Below, piece after piece: positions 33,213-43,200 of a stretch of 64,000 nt of DNA. This stretch comes from Saltatorellus ferox (lineage in GTDB: Bacteria > Planctomycetota > UBA1135 > GCA-002686595). Every line of letters starts with the position of its first letter. Position 1 is the stretch's first letter. The stretch is from the NCBI GenBank assembly GCA_007751475.1, contig CP036434.1, forward strand, positions 6,267,524-6,331,523, given 5' to 3'. Under the pieces are notes generated by a model. It was not told where the DNA came from. It saw only the letters and a list, made by a program, of their open reading frames with translations, and ran no database searches. A program made the position numbers and the translations under genes.

Positions 33213-34694
33213 CTACTTGTCCTCGCTGTCCTCGTCCTCGTCCTCGTCCTCGTCGTCGTCGTCCCCATCGCCGTCTTCTTCCTCACCCTCGGGGTCGATC
33301 GCGCCCTCTTCACCGGCGTCCACGGTCTTTTCGGGCGCGAGGGCAGACTCCGGACGAGGCCGGATGTGAGCGAAGAACATCTCCTCCTGCTTGTCGTAGA
33401 CGATCTCACCGTCGACGATCGCCCACTGGACGAAGGTCTGATAATGGAGCAGATCCCCGTCCGTGACGATCAGGTCGGCGTCCTTGCCCACTTCGATCGA
33501 GCCGATCCGGTAGTCGACGCCGAGCACTCGCGCTGCCTCCAGCGTGATGGACTCCAGAGCCGCTTGCTCCGGCAGGCCGCCGCGGATGGCGAATCCTGCC
33601 TCGATCGGCAGGTGCAGAAGGTCCTGACCGACGATGCCGCCCAGGGAGATGCCGTTCGAGGCGGGCACCACGACCACGGGAACACCGTGCTGGTAGAGCT
33701 TGGCCGCGTTCTCGATCGAGCTGCCGCCCTCGGCCACTTGCCGCTCATCCTTTCCTCGACGCGTTCGCGGGGTGACGATGGCGGTGACTCCGGCACGCCC
33801 CAGATGATCCGCGATGGTCCAGCCTTCGCGGGCCCCCTCCACGATCGGTCGGAACCCGAACCGCTGGGCGAGCTCGGCGATCTCCATCAGGTCCGTGCGA
33901 CTGTTCGCCGCAAACCGCGGTCGGATCTCGCCGCGGAGGATGGAGACCGACTTGTCGTCCACGCCCTTGCGTGAGGGTTCCTTGGCGTCCTTGTTGGAGC
34001 GCTTCTCCTCCTCGTAGGCGCGGTACTCACGGAGGTACTCGGACGCACGCTGGAAGTTCTCGTTGACCTTCAGCTGTCCCTGGGGGTTGCCGTTGGAGTA
34101 GCTGAGCGACTCGAAGGCGTCTTCCTTGACCACGAGGCCCTTGACGTGGCCGCGCTTGAGCTTGGCCACGGTGTTGCCGTTGACCGCCGTCGTGATGCCA
34201 GCGGCGAGCGCCAGCGTCATGTTCTGGCTGTAGGGATCCACGGAATTGGCGAGATCGCCGCCGCCGCCGAAGAGCCCCGAGGACGAGACCGCGATGAGAC
34301 CGGGGTAGACGCGCATGCCGCCGAGATCCACGACTTCCGCGCCTTCCGGCACGTCCACGTCGTAGCCGAACGAGTGGATCTTGCCGTTCTTGGCGAGCAG
34401 CGTCGCGTTCCGCAGGACGCCCCCGAGACCGGTGTGGATCTCGCCGCCGACCAGAGCGAGGAACTTGTCGTCCTCCTCTTCCTCCTTCTTGCCCTCTTCG
34501 GCGTCCTCGCTGTCGTCTTCCTCATCCTGGAAGGCCGCCGGCGTCGGAGGCGAGTAGGAAGCCAGCGCGGGACCCGTGAGGCTGATCGCACTCGCGCCCA
34601 GAAGGAGCACGGACGAGGCAAGGCCAAGGAAGGAAATGCGGCCTGCGAGGCCAGCCGGGGCGCCGGGCCCTTCGATCGATTGAAGCTGTTTCAC
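33213..34694 (-). CDS. Secreted amidohydrolase-fold protein A, metal site lost, polyacidic tail
   Basis: 493 residues from GTG 34694, which overlaps the stop of the upstream gene (GTGA) and opens a signal peptide (LASSVLLLGASAISL). An acidic linker precedes the domain. Amidohydrolase framework: GGEIHTGLGGVLRNATLL, MRVYPGLIAVSSSGLF, and RIGSIEVGKDADLIVTDGD (C-terminal composite-sandwich strand). The HxH motif after PGLI is SSS, and the later metal His and Asp positions are also not evident (VTPRTR; VPASNG), so it is probably not a metallohydrolase. The last 35 residues are almost only Asp and Glu. Last gene of the array. Confidence 0.85.
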   Translation of the reverse strand: MKQLQSIEGPGAPAGLAGRISFLGLASSVLLLGASAISLTGPALASYSPPTPAAFQDEEDDSEDAEEGKKEEEEDDKFLALVGGEIHTGLGGVLRNATLLAKNGKIHSFGYDVDVPEGAEVVDLGGMRVYPGLIAVSSSGLFGGGGDLANSVDPYSQNMTLALAAGITTAVNGNTVAKLKRGHVKGLVVKEDAFESLSYSNGNPQGQLKVNENFQRASEYLREYRAYEEEKRSNKDAKEPSRKGVDDKSVSILRGEIRPRFAANSRTDLMEIAELAQRFGFRPIVEGAREGWTIADHLGRAGVTAIVTPRTRRGKDERQVAEGGSSIENAAKLYQHGVPVVVVPASNGISLGGIVGQDLLHLPIEAGFAIRGGLPEQAALESITLEAARVLGVDYRIGSIEVGKDADLIVTDGDLLHYQTFVQWAIVDGEIVYDKQEEMFFAHIRPRPESALAPEKTVDAGEEGAIDPEGEEEDGDGDDDDEDEDEDEDSEDK

Positions 34695-36010
34695 TGGTCC
34701 ATATCTCCGCTGACGAATTGGCCGTCCAGCATGACGGCGTCGAGCTTCGTTCCGGGCTGGAACGGATCTCCGTTGAACACGAGCAGGTTGGCGCGGCGGC
34801 CTTCCTGGAGCGACCCGAGCTGCTCCTCGAGACCGAGGAACGCCGCCGGGCGATGGGTGATGGCCTGAACGGCCGCCTTGCGATCGAGTCCGGCGCCGAT
34901 CATGACGCCCACGTCCTCCAGGAAAGACTGGAAGCCTGCCTTGGAGTCGCTGCGCGGAAGGAGGATCAGCTGTGCGCCCGCCCGATCGAACTCGGCGGGA
35001 AGGTTTCGCTGTCGCATCGTGCCGGGCATGAGCGTGATCAGCGGCTCCATGAGAACGAAGCAACCGACCTTGCCGACCTGGTCCTTGACGTGGAACACGT
35101 CGATGTCTCGGGTGAGCGGCACGCGGAGGTGCCACTCGAACTTCTCCTCGCCGATCGCGTCGATCAGGTGGAGGTAGGACGCGGCGTCGTCGATCGAGAA
35201 GAGGGCCTGCAGCTTGCCGTCGCGCATGTCGAGGAACGGCTTGACTCGCTCGTCGGGCTCGGGCGCCACGAAGTCCTTGTCCTTGGACGATTTGGACGAA
35301 GACTTCTTCTCGTCCTCCTTCTCGTCCTTCTTGTCGTCCTTTTCGTCCTTCTTCTTGGAGGACGACTTCTTCGAGTTCTTCTTCTCGAACTTCTCGCGCT
35401 CCTCCTCGACCTTCTTCAGGAACTCGTCCGCCTTCTTGAACCCGTCGGAGAGGTTGCGCTTGGCGCTCGACGAGTTGCGCATGACGAACTTCAGGTAGAC
35501 GCCGTCCTCGAGGATCATCTCCTCGGCGGTGTCGCCCTTCGGCCTGAGCGCGACGGCCTGGCCGGGCACGCCCTGCCCCGCGGGGTACTGGCCGACGGTG
35601 GTCATCCCGAACTCGAGGAAGGTCTTGTAGGCCTCCGACGGATAGAGCTCCGCCGACGCCATCACGAACGGACGCGCATCGTTGTAGCCGCTGCCGTCCA
35701 TCCCGAAGCGCGAGTACGGATTGACGATCCCGGGCATGACGACCTGGTCCTCGCCGAGTTCGATCACCGGGATGCCCCGCTCGATCGGCAGGTCCTGGCC
35801 CATCGTGACGATGACTCCATCCTCGACGAGCAGGACGGCGTGCTCCATCACTTCACCGTTGCCGATTTCGACGCGGCGGGCTTTGATCGCAAACAGGTCG
35901 GCCTGAATCGCCGTGCTCGTGGGAGAAGCGGCAGGTTCCAGCCCGGGCCCCGCCGCGGCGCCACTGAGGGCCGGGAGGACCGAGAGAAGAAGAGGAGTCG
36001 TCAGCATCAT
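34691..36010 (-). CDS. Secreted amidohydrolase-fold protein B, metal site lost, Lys/Asp insert
   Basis: 439 residues with signal peptide (LLLSVLPALSGAAAG). Framework: FAIKARRVEIGNGEVM, QVVMPGIVNPYSRFGMD, GMTTVGQY and LGSLQEGRRANLLVFNGDP. The position of HxH reads NPYS, and no TDAP-like aspartate is visible (ILLPRSDSKAGF is the nearest), so catalysis by the usual route is unlikely. Residues about 203-243 are an uninterrupted Lys/Asp/Glu/Ser segment that should be extended in solution. Separated from gene C by 163 bases, in which a 7-bp stem lies just upstream of the start (36019-36034). Coupled to gene A by overlap. Confidence 0.85.
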   Translation of the reverse strand: MMLTTPLLLSVLPALSGAAAGPGLEPAASPTSTAIQADLFAIKARRVEIGNGEVMEHAVLLVEDGVIVTMGQDLPIERGIPVIELGEDQVVMPGIVNPYSRFGMDGSGYNDARPFVMASAELYPSEAYKTFLEFGMTTVGQYPAGQGVPGQAVALRPKGDTAEEMILEDGVYLKFVMRNSSSAKRNLSDGFKKADEFLKKVEEEREKFEKKNSKKSSSKKKDEKDDKKDEKEDEKKSSSKSSKDKDFVAPEPDERVKPFLDMRDGKLQALFSIDDAASYLHLIDAIGEEKFEWHLRVPLTRDIDVFHVKDQVGKVGCFVLMEPLITLMPGTMRQRNLPAEFDRAGAQLILLPRSDSKAGFQSFLEDVGVMIGAGLDRKAAVQAITHRPAAFLGLEEQLGSLQEGRRANLLVFNGDPFQPGTKLDAVMLDGQFVSGDMDQ

Positions 36011-36173
36011 GGAAAGACCCGAGACGTGTCTCGGAGGGAAGGCTTCGGTTGAAGAGAGCCGAAGGAGAGCATCGCGCGGAAGGGGCTCGGAAAGCCGCCC
36101 GTCGCGATCTTGGGGGTATCAGAGGGCGTCGCGGGAGCGATCTCGCCGGTCAAGAGGCGCGGGAGCGGCCGAA

Positions 36174-37433
36174 TCACCAGCTCCTCCCGTCGCGATCCGC
36201 GCAGTACACGCAGGAGCCGTTGACCCAGGTCGCGTCGAACGCCGTCCGGGGGTCGATCGGATCACCGTCCGTGACGATGAAGTCGGCGTCCTTGCCGACC
36301 TCGAGGCTACCCACGCGATGGGCGATGCCCGCCGTGCGCGCGGGAACGATCGTGAGCCCGCGCAGCCCCTGGCCGCGATCGTTGCGCAGGCCATAGCGGA
36401 CGCCCATGGCCGCCTGCATCGAAAGCTCTTCCTGGGGAACGACCGGCGCATCGGTGTTGAAGCCGACCTCGGCCATGCCCGCTTCCTGGAAGCCCCACGC
36501 CGTCCCCTCGATCCGCCCGTCGGTATCGAAGCGCGGAGGGCGCGGGACCATGATCTCGCGCGGGCCGAGGATGGCCGCGACGCCGTACTTCTGGGCCTCG
36601 GGGGTCGCGAGGTAGCTGTCGAAGGAACCGTGATCGATGTAGGTCGGCAGACCGAAGTCGCGCGCCAGCATCGTGATGGTCATCAGAACGAGCTGGTAGT
36701 ACTGCGTGTGGGTCGAGATCTGAGCGCGGTTCGCGTACAGGTCGCGGAAGATATCGAGCGCGAGGTCGCGCTCGGGCTTCGGGCCCTCCCCCGCATCGAA
36801 TCGGTCCCAGGCGCGTGCGTAGGCGCGGCCGCGCTGCAGCCGGAAGCGCAGCGTGTAGTTCATCAGGATGCGCCCCATCCCGTAGCCCCAGCGGGTCGGG
36901 TTGTCGCCTTGGGCCACCTTGAGCGAGCCAGGATCGCGCACGAGCGCGTCCTCGTAGAGGTCCTCGCCCAGCTTCATCAGGACGCCCTGACCACCGATGT
37001 TCGTACCGGAACCCGGGATGAACAGGATCGTCGTGACGCCCGCTGCGAGCGGCCGTTCGAGCTGATCGTTGTTCGGGATCACCACGGGGGCGACGCGCAG
37101 CTCCGAGTTGACCTGGAACACCATGTCGTTGATGTCCCGCGTCGACCCGCCGACGTGGCTGTGCAGGTCCACGAAACCGGGCGCGAGCCAGCGATCCCCG
37201 TAGTCGGTGACGTTCTCCCATGCGACGCCTTCGACGTCGGCCCCCGCGTGGATCGCGTGGATCTTGCCGTCCGCGATGACCACCACGGGATCCATGACCA
37301 CCTGCGTACCTTCGTCGGCGCAGGTGATCAGCTTCCCCGCGCGGACGACGGACGAGCCGTCCGGCTGAAGGTCAGCCGGGCCAGCACTCGTCGCGCAGAG
37401 CGCAGCGGCAAGAAGTGGGAAAGGAGAGAACAT
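36174..37433 (-). CDS. Secreted amidohydrolase C, metal ligands intact
   Basis: 419 residues with a short signal peptide (MFSPFPLLAAALCATSAG). Full metal set of subtype III amidohydrolases: GFVDLHSHVGG (HxH), ISTHTQYYQ, TYIDHGSFDSY and GFNTDAPVVPQEE. C-terminal strand VGSLEVGKDADFIVTDGDP. It should bind one or two divalent metals and hydrolyse a C-N or C-O bond in a ring or peptide-like substrate. Closely resembles genes D and E in order and wording (GSGTNIGGQG, AQISTHTQ), so the three arose by tandem duplication. Confidence 0.92.
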   Translation of the reverse strand: MFSPFPLLAAALCATSAGPADLQPDGSSVVRAGKLITCADEGTQVVMDPVVVIADGKIHAIHAGADVEGVAWENVTDYGDRWLAPGFVDLHSHVGGSTRDINDMVFQVNSELRVAPVVIPNNDQLERPLAAGVTTILFIPGSGTNIGGQGVLMKLGEDLYEDALVRDPGSLKVAQGDNPTRWGYGMGRILMNYTLRFRLQRGRAYARAWDRFDAGEGPKPERDLALDIFRDLYANRAQISTHTQYYQLVLMTITMLARDFGLPTYIDHGSFDSYLATPEAQKYGVAAILGPREIMVPRPPRFDTDGRIEGTAWGFQEAGMAEVGFNTDAPVVPQEELSMQAAMGVRYGLRNDRGQGLRGLTIVPARTAGIAHRVGSLEVGKDADFIVTDGDPIDPRTAFDATWVNGSCVYCADRDGRSW

Positions 37434-37451
37434 CGTCAGACGGCCGGCGGC

Positions 37452-38903
37452 CTACCAGAGGCGCTTCTCTTCCGAGATGTCGTAGACGACCTCGCCGCTC
37501 TGCCAGACTTCCTTGACGAAGCTGCGCGGGTCCGCGGGGTCACCCGTGATCCAGAGAAGGTCCGCGATCTTGCCGACCTCGATGCTGCCGATGGACTGAT
37601 CGAGGCCACAGGCCATCGCCGGAACGATGGTCAGACCGCGCACCGCGTCCATCTTGGAGTTGTCGAAGCCGTAGCGAACGCCCATCGCCGCCTGGAGCTG
37701 AAGCTCTTCCTGTGGGATGACCGGTGAGTCGGTGTTGAAGCCGATGCGCGTGACGCCCATCTCCTGGTATCCCGCCACGCAGCCCTGGATCCGCTCGGGG
37801 TTCGAGCCGGACCAGTTGATGAAGCCGCGCGTCGGCACGTCGATGGCACGCGGGCCGACGATGGCGAAGATCTCGCGCTCTTCGATCAGCTTGCCGAGGC
37901 GCCAGGTGTCGAACGTACCGTGGTCGATGAAGACAGGGATCCCGAGTTCGTCATGCACGTCCGTGATCGTCTTGAGGGCGACCTGGTAGATCTGCGTGTG
38001 CGTGGAGATCTGGGCCATGTTGGCCATCAGCGCGCGGAAGATCTCGAACTGCGGGTTGATCTCTGGCCTTTCGCCGCCGTTCTTCTCGTACTCGGTCCAC
38101 TTGTCGGCGTAGGTCTTGCCACGGCGCAGCGTGTTGCGCGTGTTCCAGTTCATGAACGAGCGGTTCGGACGGGTCGTCCAGCGCTCGGGGTTACCCGCCT
38201 GCGCGAGCTTCATGGAACCCGGCGTGCGAATCTCGGCGCGCTCGAACGTGTCGAAACCGGAGCGGAGCAGGATGCCCTGGCCACCGATGTTCGTGCCCGA
38301 GCCTGGGATGTAGAGCACCGTCGTGACGCCCGCCGCCATACCGAGGCGCAGCGCCTCGTTGCCGGGGATCACGTCGGAGGACGCGCGCAGCCCGGGGTTC
38401 GTCAGGTAAACGGTGTCGTTGAGGCCGAACGCGCCCGCGATGTGGCAGTGCAGCTCGACGATGCCCGGCATCAGCCAGTCGTCGCCGAGGTCCTGAATCT
38501 CGTAGTTCGAGGGAATCTTGACGTCCGACGCCGGGCCGACGGCTTCGATGATCCCGTCCTTCACGAGCACGACGCCGTTGTTCACGACGGAACGGCCCTG
38601 CCACTCGGCCGTGAGGATCTTCTTGGCCTTGATGGCGAGCCCAGGTCCGCCCTGCATGCCCGCGACGGGTGCCGCGGCCGGCGCCCCCGAGCGAGCGGGC
38701 GGACGCGGCGCAAGCGCGTTCGGGTCGCGGTTCAGGATCGGGCGCTTGGCCGGTGCGGTGGAGTCTCCCTCGCCCACGCAAGGACCGGGAGAAGCGAGTG
38801 TCGAGGCACCGCCGAGAAGCGCAGCCAGTCCCACGCACGCGGCAGGGAGGGCTCGGGTGAGGCTTCGGGCGAAGCTCTGTGTCGGAATGGAATGGCGCAT
38901 CAA
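37452..38903 (-). CDS. Secreted amidohydrolase D, metal ligands intact
   Basis: 483 residues with an N-terminal signal (LTRALPAACVGLAALLG). Ligands: GIVELHCHIAGAF, ISTHTQIYQ, VFIDHGTFDTW, GFNTDSPVIPQEE. PGSGTNIGGQGILL and MKLAQAGNPERW are shared with gene E. C-terminal IGSIEVGKIADLLWITGDP. Start ATG overlaps the stop of gene E (ATGA), so the two are translated in a coupled way. A periplasmic or surface metallohydrolase of unknown substrate. Confidence 0.92.
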   Translation of the reverse strand: MMRHSIPTQSFARSLTRALPAACVGLAALLGGASTLASPGPCVGEGDSTAPAKRPILNRDPNALAPRPPARSGAPAAAPVAGMQGGPGLAIKAKKILTAEWQGRSVVNNGVVLVKDGIIEAVGPASDVKIPSNYEIQDLGDDWLMPGIVELHCHIAGAFGLNDTVYLTNPGLRASSDVIPGNEALRLGMAAGVTTVLYIPGSGTNIGGQGILLRSGFDTFERAEIRTPGSMKLAQAGNPERWTTRPNRSFMNWNTRNTLRRGKTYADKWTEYEKNGGERPEINPQFEIFRALMANMAQISTHTQIYQVALKTITDVHDELGIPVFIDHGTFDTWRLGKLIEEREIFAIVGPRAIDVPTRGFINWSGSNPERIQGCVAGYQEMGVTRIGFNTDSPVIPQEELQLQAAMGVRYGFDNSKMDAVRGLTIVPAMACGLDQSIGSIEVGKIADLLWITGDPADPRSFVKEVWQSGEVVYDISEEKRLW

Positions 38904-40258
38904 TAGCGGCGCTCGTCGCGCGCGTCGTAAACCTTTTCACCTTCCTGGAAGGTGAAGTGAATCATCGACCGCGGATCCGTCGGATCCCCGGAGGAGAGAA
39001 TGAAGTCGGCGTCCTTGCCTGGTTCGAGACTGCCGACGCGGTCGGCGATCCCGGCGGCGGTCGCCGGCACGATCGTGAGCCCGCGCAGGTGCTCGAGGTG
39101 ATCGTTGTTCAGGCCGTAGCGAACACCCATCGACGCCTGGAGCGGCAGCGCCTCCTGGGGGATCACAGGCGCATCGGTGTTGAAACCGATCATCGTGTGG
39201 CCCTGTTCCTGGTACTTCGCCGCCATCCCGAAGATGGCGCCGTCGTTGTCGTTGACGATGAAGAGGCCAGGCCGGTACTCGACGTTGATGCTGTTGCTGA
39301 TCGCGCGCGGACCAAGGATGGCGGGAACGCCCGCTTTCTCGGCCTCGGGCGCGGCGCGCCAGCCGTCGAACGAACCGTGGTCGATATAGACGTCGAGCCC
39401 GAGCTCCTCCTTGACCATCTTCACGGTCATGAGGACGACCTGGTAGATCTGCGTGTGGGCCGAGATCTGCACCTTCTTGTCGAAGAGACCGCGGAAGGCG
39501 CCCCACATGGGGTCGACGCGCGGCTTGTCTCCGCCGTTCTTCTCGTACTCGAGCCAGCCCTTCGCGTAGGCGATCCCGCGCTGGAGCGTGTTGCGGGTGT
39601 TCCAGTTCATGAAGGAACGACCGACGCCGCTGAGGTAGCTCTCGGGGTTGCCCGCCTGGGCGAGCTTGAGCGAACCGGGGTTCCGGATCTCCATGCGCTC
39701 GTACGTGCCGAAGCCCGTCTTGAGCAGCACGCCCTGGCCGCCGATGTTCGTGCCGGAGCCCGGGATGTAGAGAACGCTGGTGACGCCCGCGGCCGAGCCC
39801 GTCAGGAAGTCACTGTTCTCGGGCACCACCGACGTCCAGGCGCGGATGCCCGGATTCGTCAGGTAGACCATGTCGTTCAGGTCGTTCGTGAAGAAGCTGG
39901 CGCCGGCCACGTGACTGTGCAGATCGATCAACCCGGGCGAGAGCCAGTCGTCCGAACGATCGAGGATCTCATGGGTCTTCGCGAGCTCCTTCAGGTCGAC
40001 CTCGCTGCGAGGGACGACCCGAACGACCTTGCCGTTCTCCACGATCATCGCGGCATTGTCGACGACCTGCTGGCCGTTCAGCGGCAGCGGGAGGGCCTTC
40101 TTCGCGAGCACCACGAGACCTCGCTCGGAACCGGCGGCGCCGGGGTCGGCTCCGCCGCCCATGGGCTCCAAGGCCGCAGCGTCACCCGGCGTGAGCGCCG
40201 CAGCTGCCACGAGGACGGCGGGAGTCCACCATGCCGCTCTGGTCGCGGTGAAGGCCAT
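38900..40258 (-). CDS. Secreted amidohydrolase E, metal ligands intact
   Basis: 452 residues with signal peptide (AVLVAAAALTPGDAAA). Ligands: GLIDLHSHVAGAS, ISAHTQIYQ, VYIDHGSFDGW, GFNTDAPVIPQEA. C-terminal VGSLEPGKDADFILSSGDP. High similarity to D along its length (GSGTNIGGQGVLLKTG; LKLAQAGNPESY; NWNTRNTLQRG). Four bases after the stop of the large tandem protein F and overlapping D, so the middle of a tight operon. Confidence 0.92.
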   Translation of the reverse strand: MAFTATRAAWWTPAVLVAAAALTPGDAAALEPMGGGADPGAAGSERGLVVLAKKALPLPLNGQQVVDNAAMIVENGKVVRVVPRSEVDLKELAKTHEILDRSDDWLSPGLIDLHSHVAGASFFTNDLNDMVYLTNPGIRAWTSVVPENSDFLTGSAAGVTSVLYIPGSGTNIGGQGVLLKTGFGTYERMEIRNPGSLKLAQAGNPESYLSGVGRSFMNWNTRNTLQRGIAYAKGWLEYEKNGGDKPRVDPMWGAFRGLFDKKVQISAHTQIYQVVLMTVKMVKEELGLDVYIDHGSFDGWRAAPEAEKAGVPAILGPRAISNSINVEYRPGLFIVNDNDGAIFGMAAKYQEQGHTMIGFNTDAPVIPQEALPLQASMGVRYGLNNDHLEHLRGLTIVPATAAGIADRVGSLEPGKDADFILSSGDPTDPRSMIHFTFQEGEKVYDARDERRY

Positions 40259-40262
40259 CGAA

Positions 40263-43200
40263 CTAGTGGATCTCCTTGCCAGCCACGAAGACGCGCTTCA
40301 CCGAGGAGGAAATCTCCAGCGGGCTGCCGTCGAGGATCAGAATGTCCGCGTCCATCCCGGGAGCGAGCGTCCCGACGCGATCGTCGATACGCAGCATCTT
40401 GGCGGCGTCGGAGGTCAGGCCCTTGAACGCCGCGACCGGCGCGAGCCCCTGGGCCATCGCCCGCGCGGCCATGACGCCGAGCTCAGCGGCCCCTTCCTCA
40501 CCCTCGCTGAGGAAGGCCACCGGAATCCCTGCCGAGGAGACCTCGACCATGCGATTCCGCTGGTAGCCGTTCTGCTCCGTGACGATCATCTTGTTCATCG
40601 GGATCAGCACGCCGGCCACGCGGCCCGCGATCTGGTCCGCGACCTTGTGAACGTCGTCCGAATCGACGAGCACCGGCTGGATGCCGTACTCCTCGAACGT
40701 CTCGACGCACGCGAGAATCTGGTCATCCCGCGTGACCTTGACGAGGATCGCCGCTTCGCCGGACATCGCGCGGCGAATGGGCTCCAGGTCAGGATCGATG
40801 GAAGGCTCCTTCGGCTGCCCCTTCGGGGACCTCTTGCGATCTTCCTTCTCGGGGACCTTGATGACGCGACGTGCGACCTTGTACTCGTCGGAGACCTGCG
40901 TGGTGTCGAGCTGGCCGACGACGTCCTCGCCGCGCTTGACCTCACCGCGAAGGAAGGTCTTGACGCCATCGTCCTCTTCCTTGGCGGCCTCCTTGTCGTC
41001 GTCCTTGTCTCCTTCCTTCTCGTCGTCCTTGTCTTCGTCCTTGTCGCCGTCGTCCTTCTTGGACTTCTTCTTGGAACCCTTCGGCTCGGGATCGTTCGAG
41101 TACGTCTCGGTCAGCGACGCCTGAAGGTCGCCGTCCGGGGTCTCGATCACCAGGGACACGTCGTACTCGGTGCGGCTACCGGTCACGCTCAGCAGGTCGT
41201 CGTAACCTGCCATGCGCACGGTGCCCTCGATCGAACCATCGGCGGACTCGAGGAAGCGGAAGCGAACCTTACCGGGCTCGGCACCATCACCGCCGTCCAG
41301 AGGCGCGAAGGTACCCTCGAAGACGCCCGTCACGGCCTTGGCCGGATCGCGCTCCTTCTTCTTTTTCTTCTTGTCGTCCTTGTCCTTGTCCTCGTCCTCG
41401 GCCTTCTCTTCGTCCTTGTCCTCTGCCTTCTCGACTTCGTCGGCGTCGGATTCGTCCGCGGGCGGGACCCACTCGGCCATTTCGGCCTCGTACTTGTCCC
41501 AGCTGTCGACGTACTCTCGCGCCTTGCGGAGCTGCTGGCGAATGTTCTCGCCGGACTGGGTCACGATGTCGTTGTCCCAATCCATGCGGAGCGAGGCGAC
41601 CGGGTCGACGACGAGATCGTCGAAGCTCATCGCGGCCGGCTTGTAGGCGATCGAAGGCGTCGCGCCGCCGAGGTTCTGGGAGATCATGTTGACCGTCGTC
41701 ACGCCGTTCAGCGCGACCTGACGATCCGCAAAGTCCCCGGGCTCCAGCAGGCGAGACAGATCGAGTCGCGTCGAGAACGAGCGACGTCCGCCCTCGGTGC
41801 CGAGGTGTCCGTAAGCGTCGATCATGCCCGGCATCGCCGCGGCGCCACGGACGACGGTCGCGCCAGTAGGCCGTCCGACCTGGGCTGCCACCTGGGCGAT
41901 CTTTCCATCGCGCACCAGGATCTCGCCAGGCGAGTGAACCTCGCCGTTGCCCACGTGGAGATGGTCCACGCTGATCACCATCGAGCGACTGCCCGCCGCG
42001 CCCGCGTGACGGGCACCCGACGCATTGGAGCCGGAAGAGGTGGCCGAAGACATGGCCGAAGCCATGGCCGGGTTCCAGACCTCGCTGCCGCCGATGTACG
42101 TCGCCACGACCGAGGTCGCGGTGGCCATCGGGGCCCCGGTCAGAACGACCATATCGGCGTCCTTGCCCTTGGCGAGGCTACCGACGCGTCCCTCGACGCC
42201 GAGGACACGCGCCGCGTTGAGGGTGATCCCCGCCAGCGCATCCGCCTCGGAGAGCCCACCGCGCATGGCCAGAGCGGCCGCGAAGCGAAGCTCCGAGACA
42301 CCCAGGCCCGGCGGAACCGCGATCGCCACCTGAACCCCTTCGCCGACGAGGCGCGCGATGCCCTCGTAGTCGGGCCAGGCGGCCGTTTCGGACTTGCCGA
42401 CGTCGCGTCCGCGCTGGAAGTGCGGGCGTGCGATGACAGGAACGCGGGCTTCCGCGATCGCCTCGGCGAGCGAAGCAGCGCGACCCGCGCCGTCGATCAC
42501 GAGGGGGAAACCGAAGCGCTTGGCCACGTCGAGCACCGCGCGAACCTCGCCGGGCGTCTCGGCCCCGAGGCGCCACGTGGTGCCCTCTTTGAGGAGCTTC
42601 GCCAGCGCGGGCCCCGTCTGAGCTCCGTACTCCTCGGCGTACGACTTGTCGCCGCCGGCGAACGCCATGAGCTCCTCGATCGCCAGCACGGCCCCCATGG
42701 TGGTGCGCGGAAGCTGCGGCGCTTCCACACCGAGACCGACGTCGACGGTCGCGGGCACCGGCGGCTCCCAGTAGCCGGGAGTACGGCGCGCTTCCTCGCT
42801 GATCGATCCGTGGATCCCGGCGGTCTCGCGCAGAATGCGCTCTTCCGCATCCCCCATCTCGCCGCCACCGGACTTGACGACGGCGCCCTGTCCGGCGATC
42901 AGCCGACCGCGCGCGGGCGCGAGGTAGACGGTCGTGATTCCGTTCTTCAGCGCCGAGACGATGTTCGAGTAGGGATCGAACTGGTCGATGGCGAGAAGGC
43001 TCGGGTCCGCCGTGCGGGGGCCGGGCGTCGGCCGGGCATAGGACGAATCCACGGCGATGAGCCCGGGGATGATCACGGCTTCCGAGCCGTAGTCGACCGT
43101 CGTCGCTCCGGCGGGAATCGACACGTCCGAGGCGGACCCGACGGCCTGGATCTTCCCGTCCATGACGACGATCACGCCGTTCTCGAACGTCGCGCCGCCT

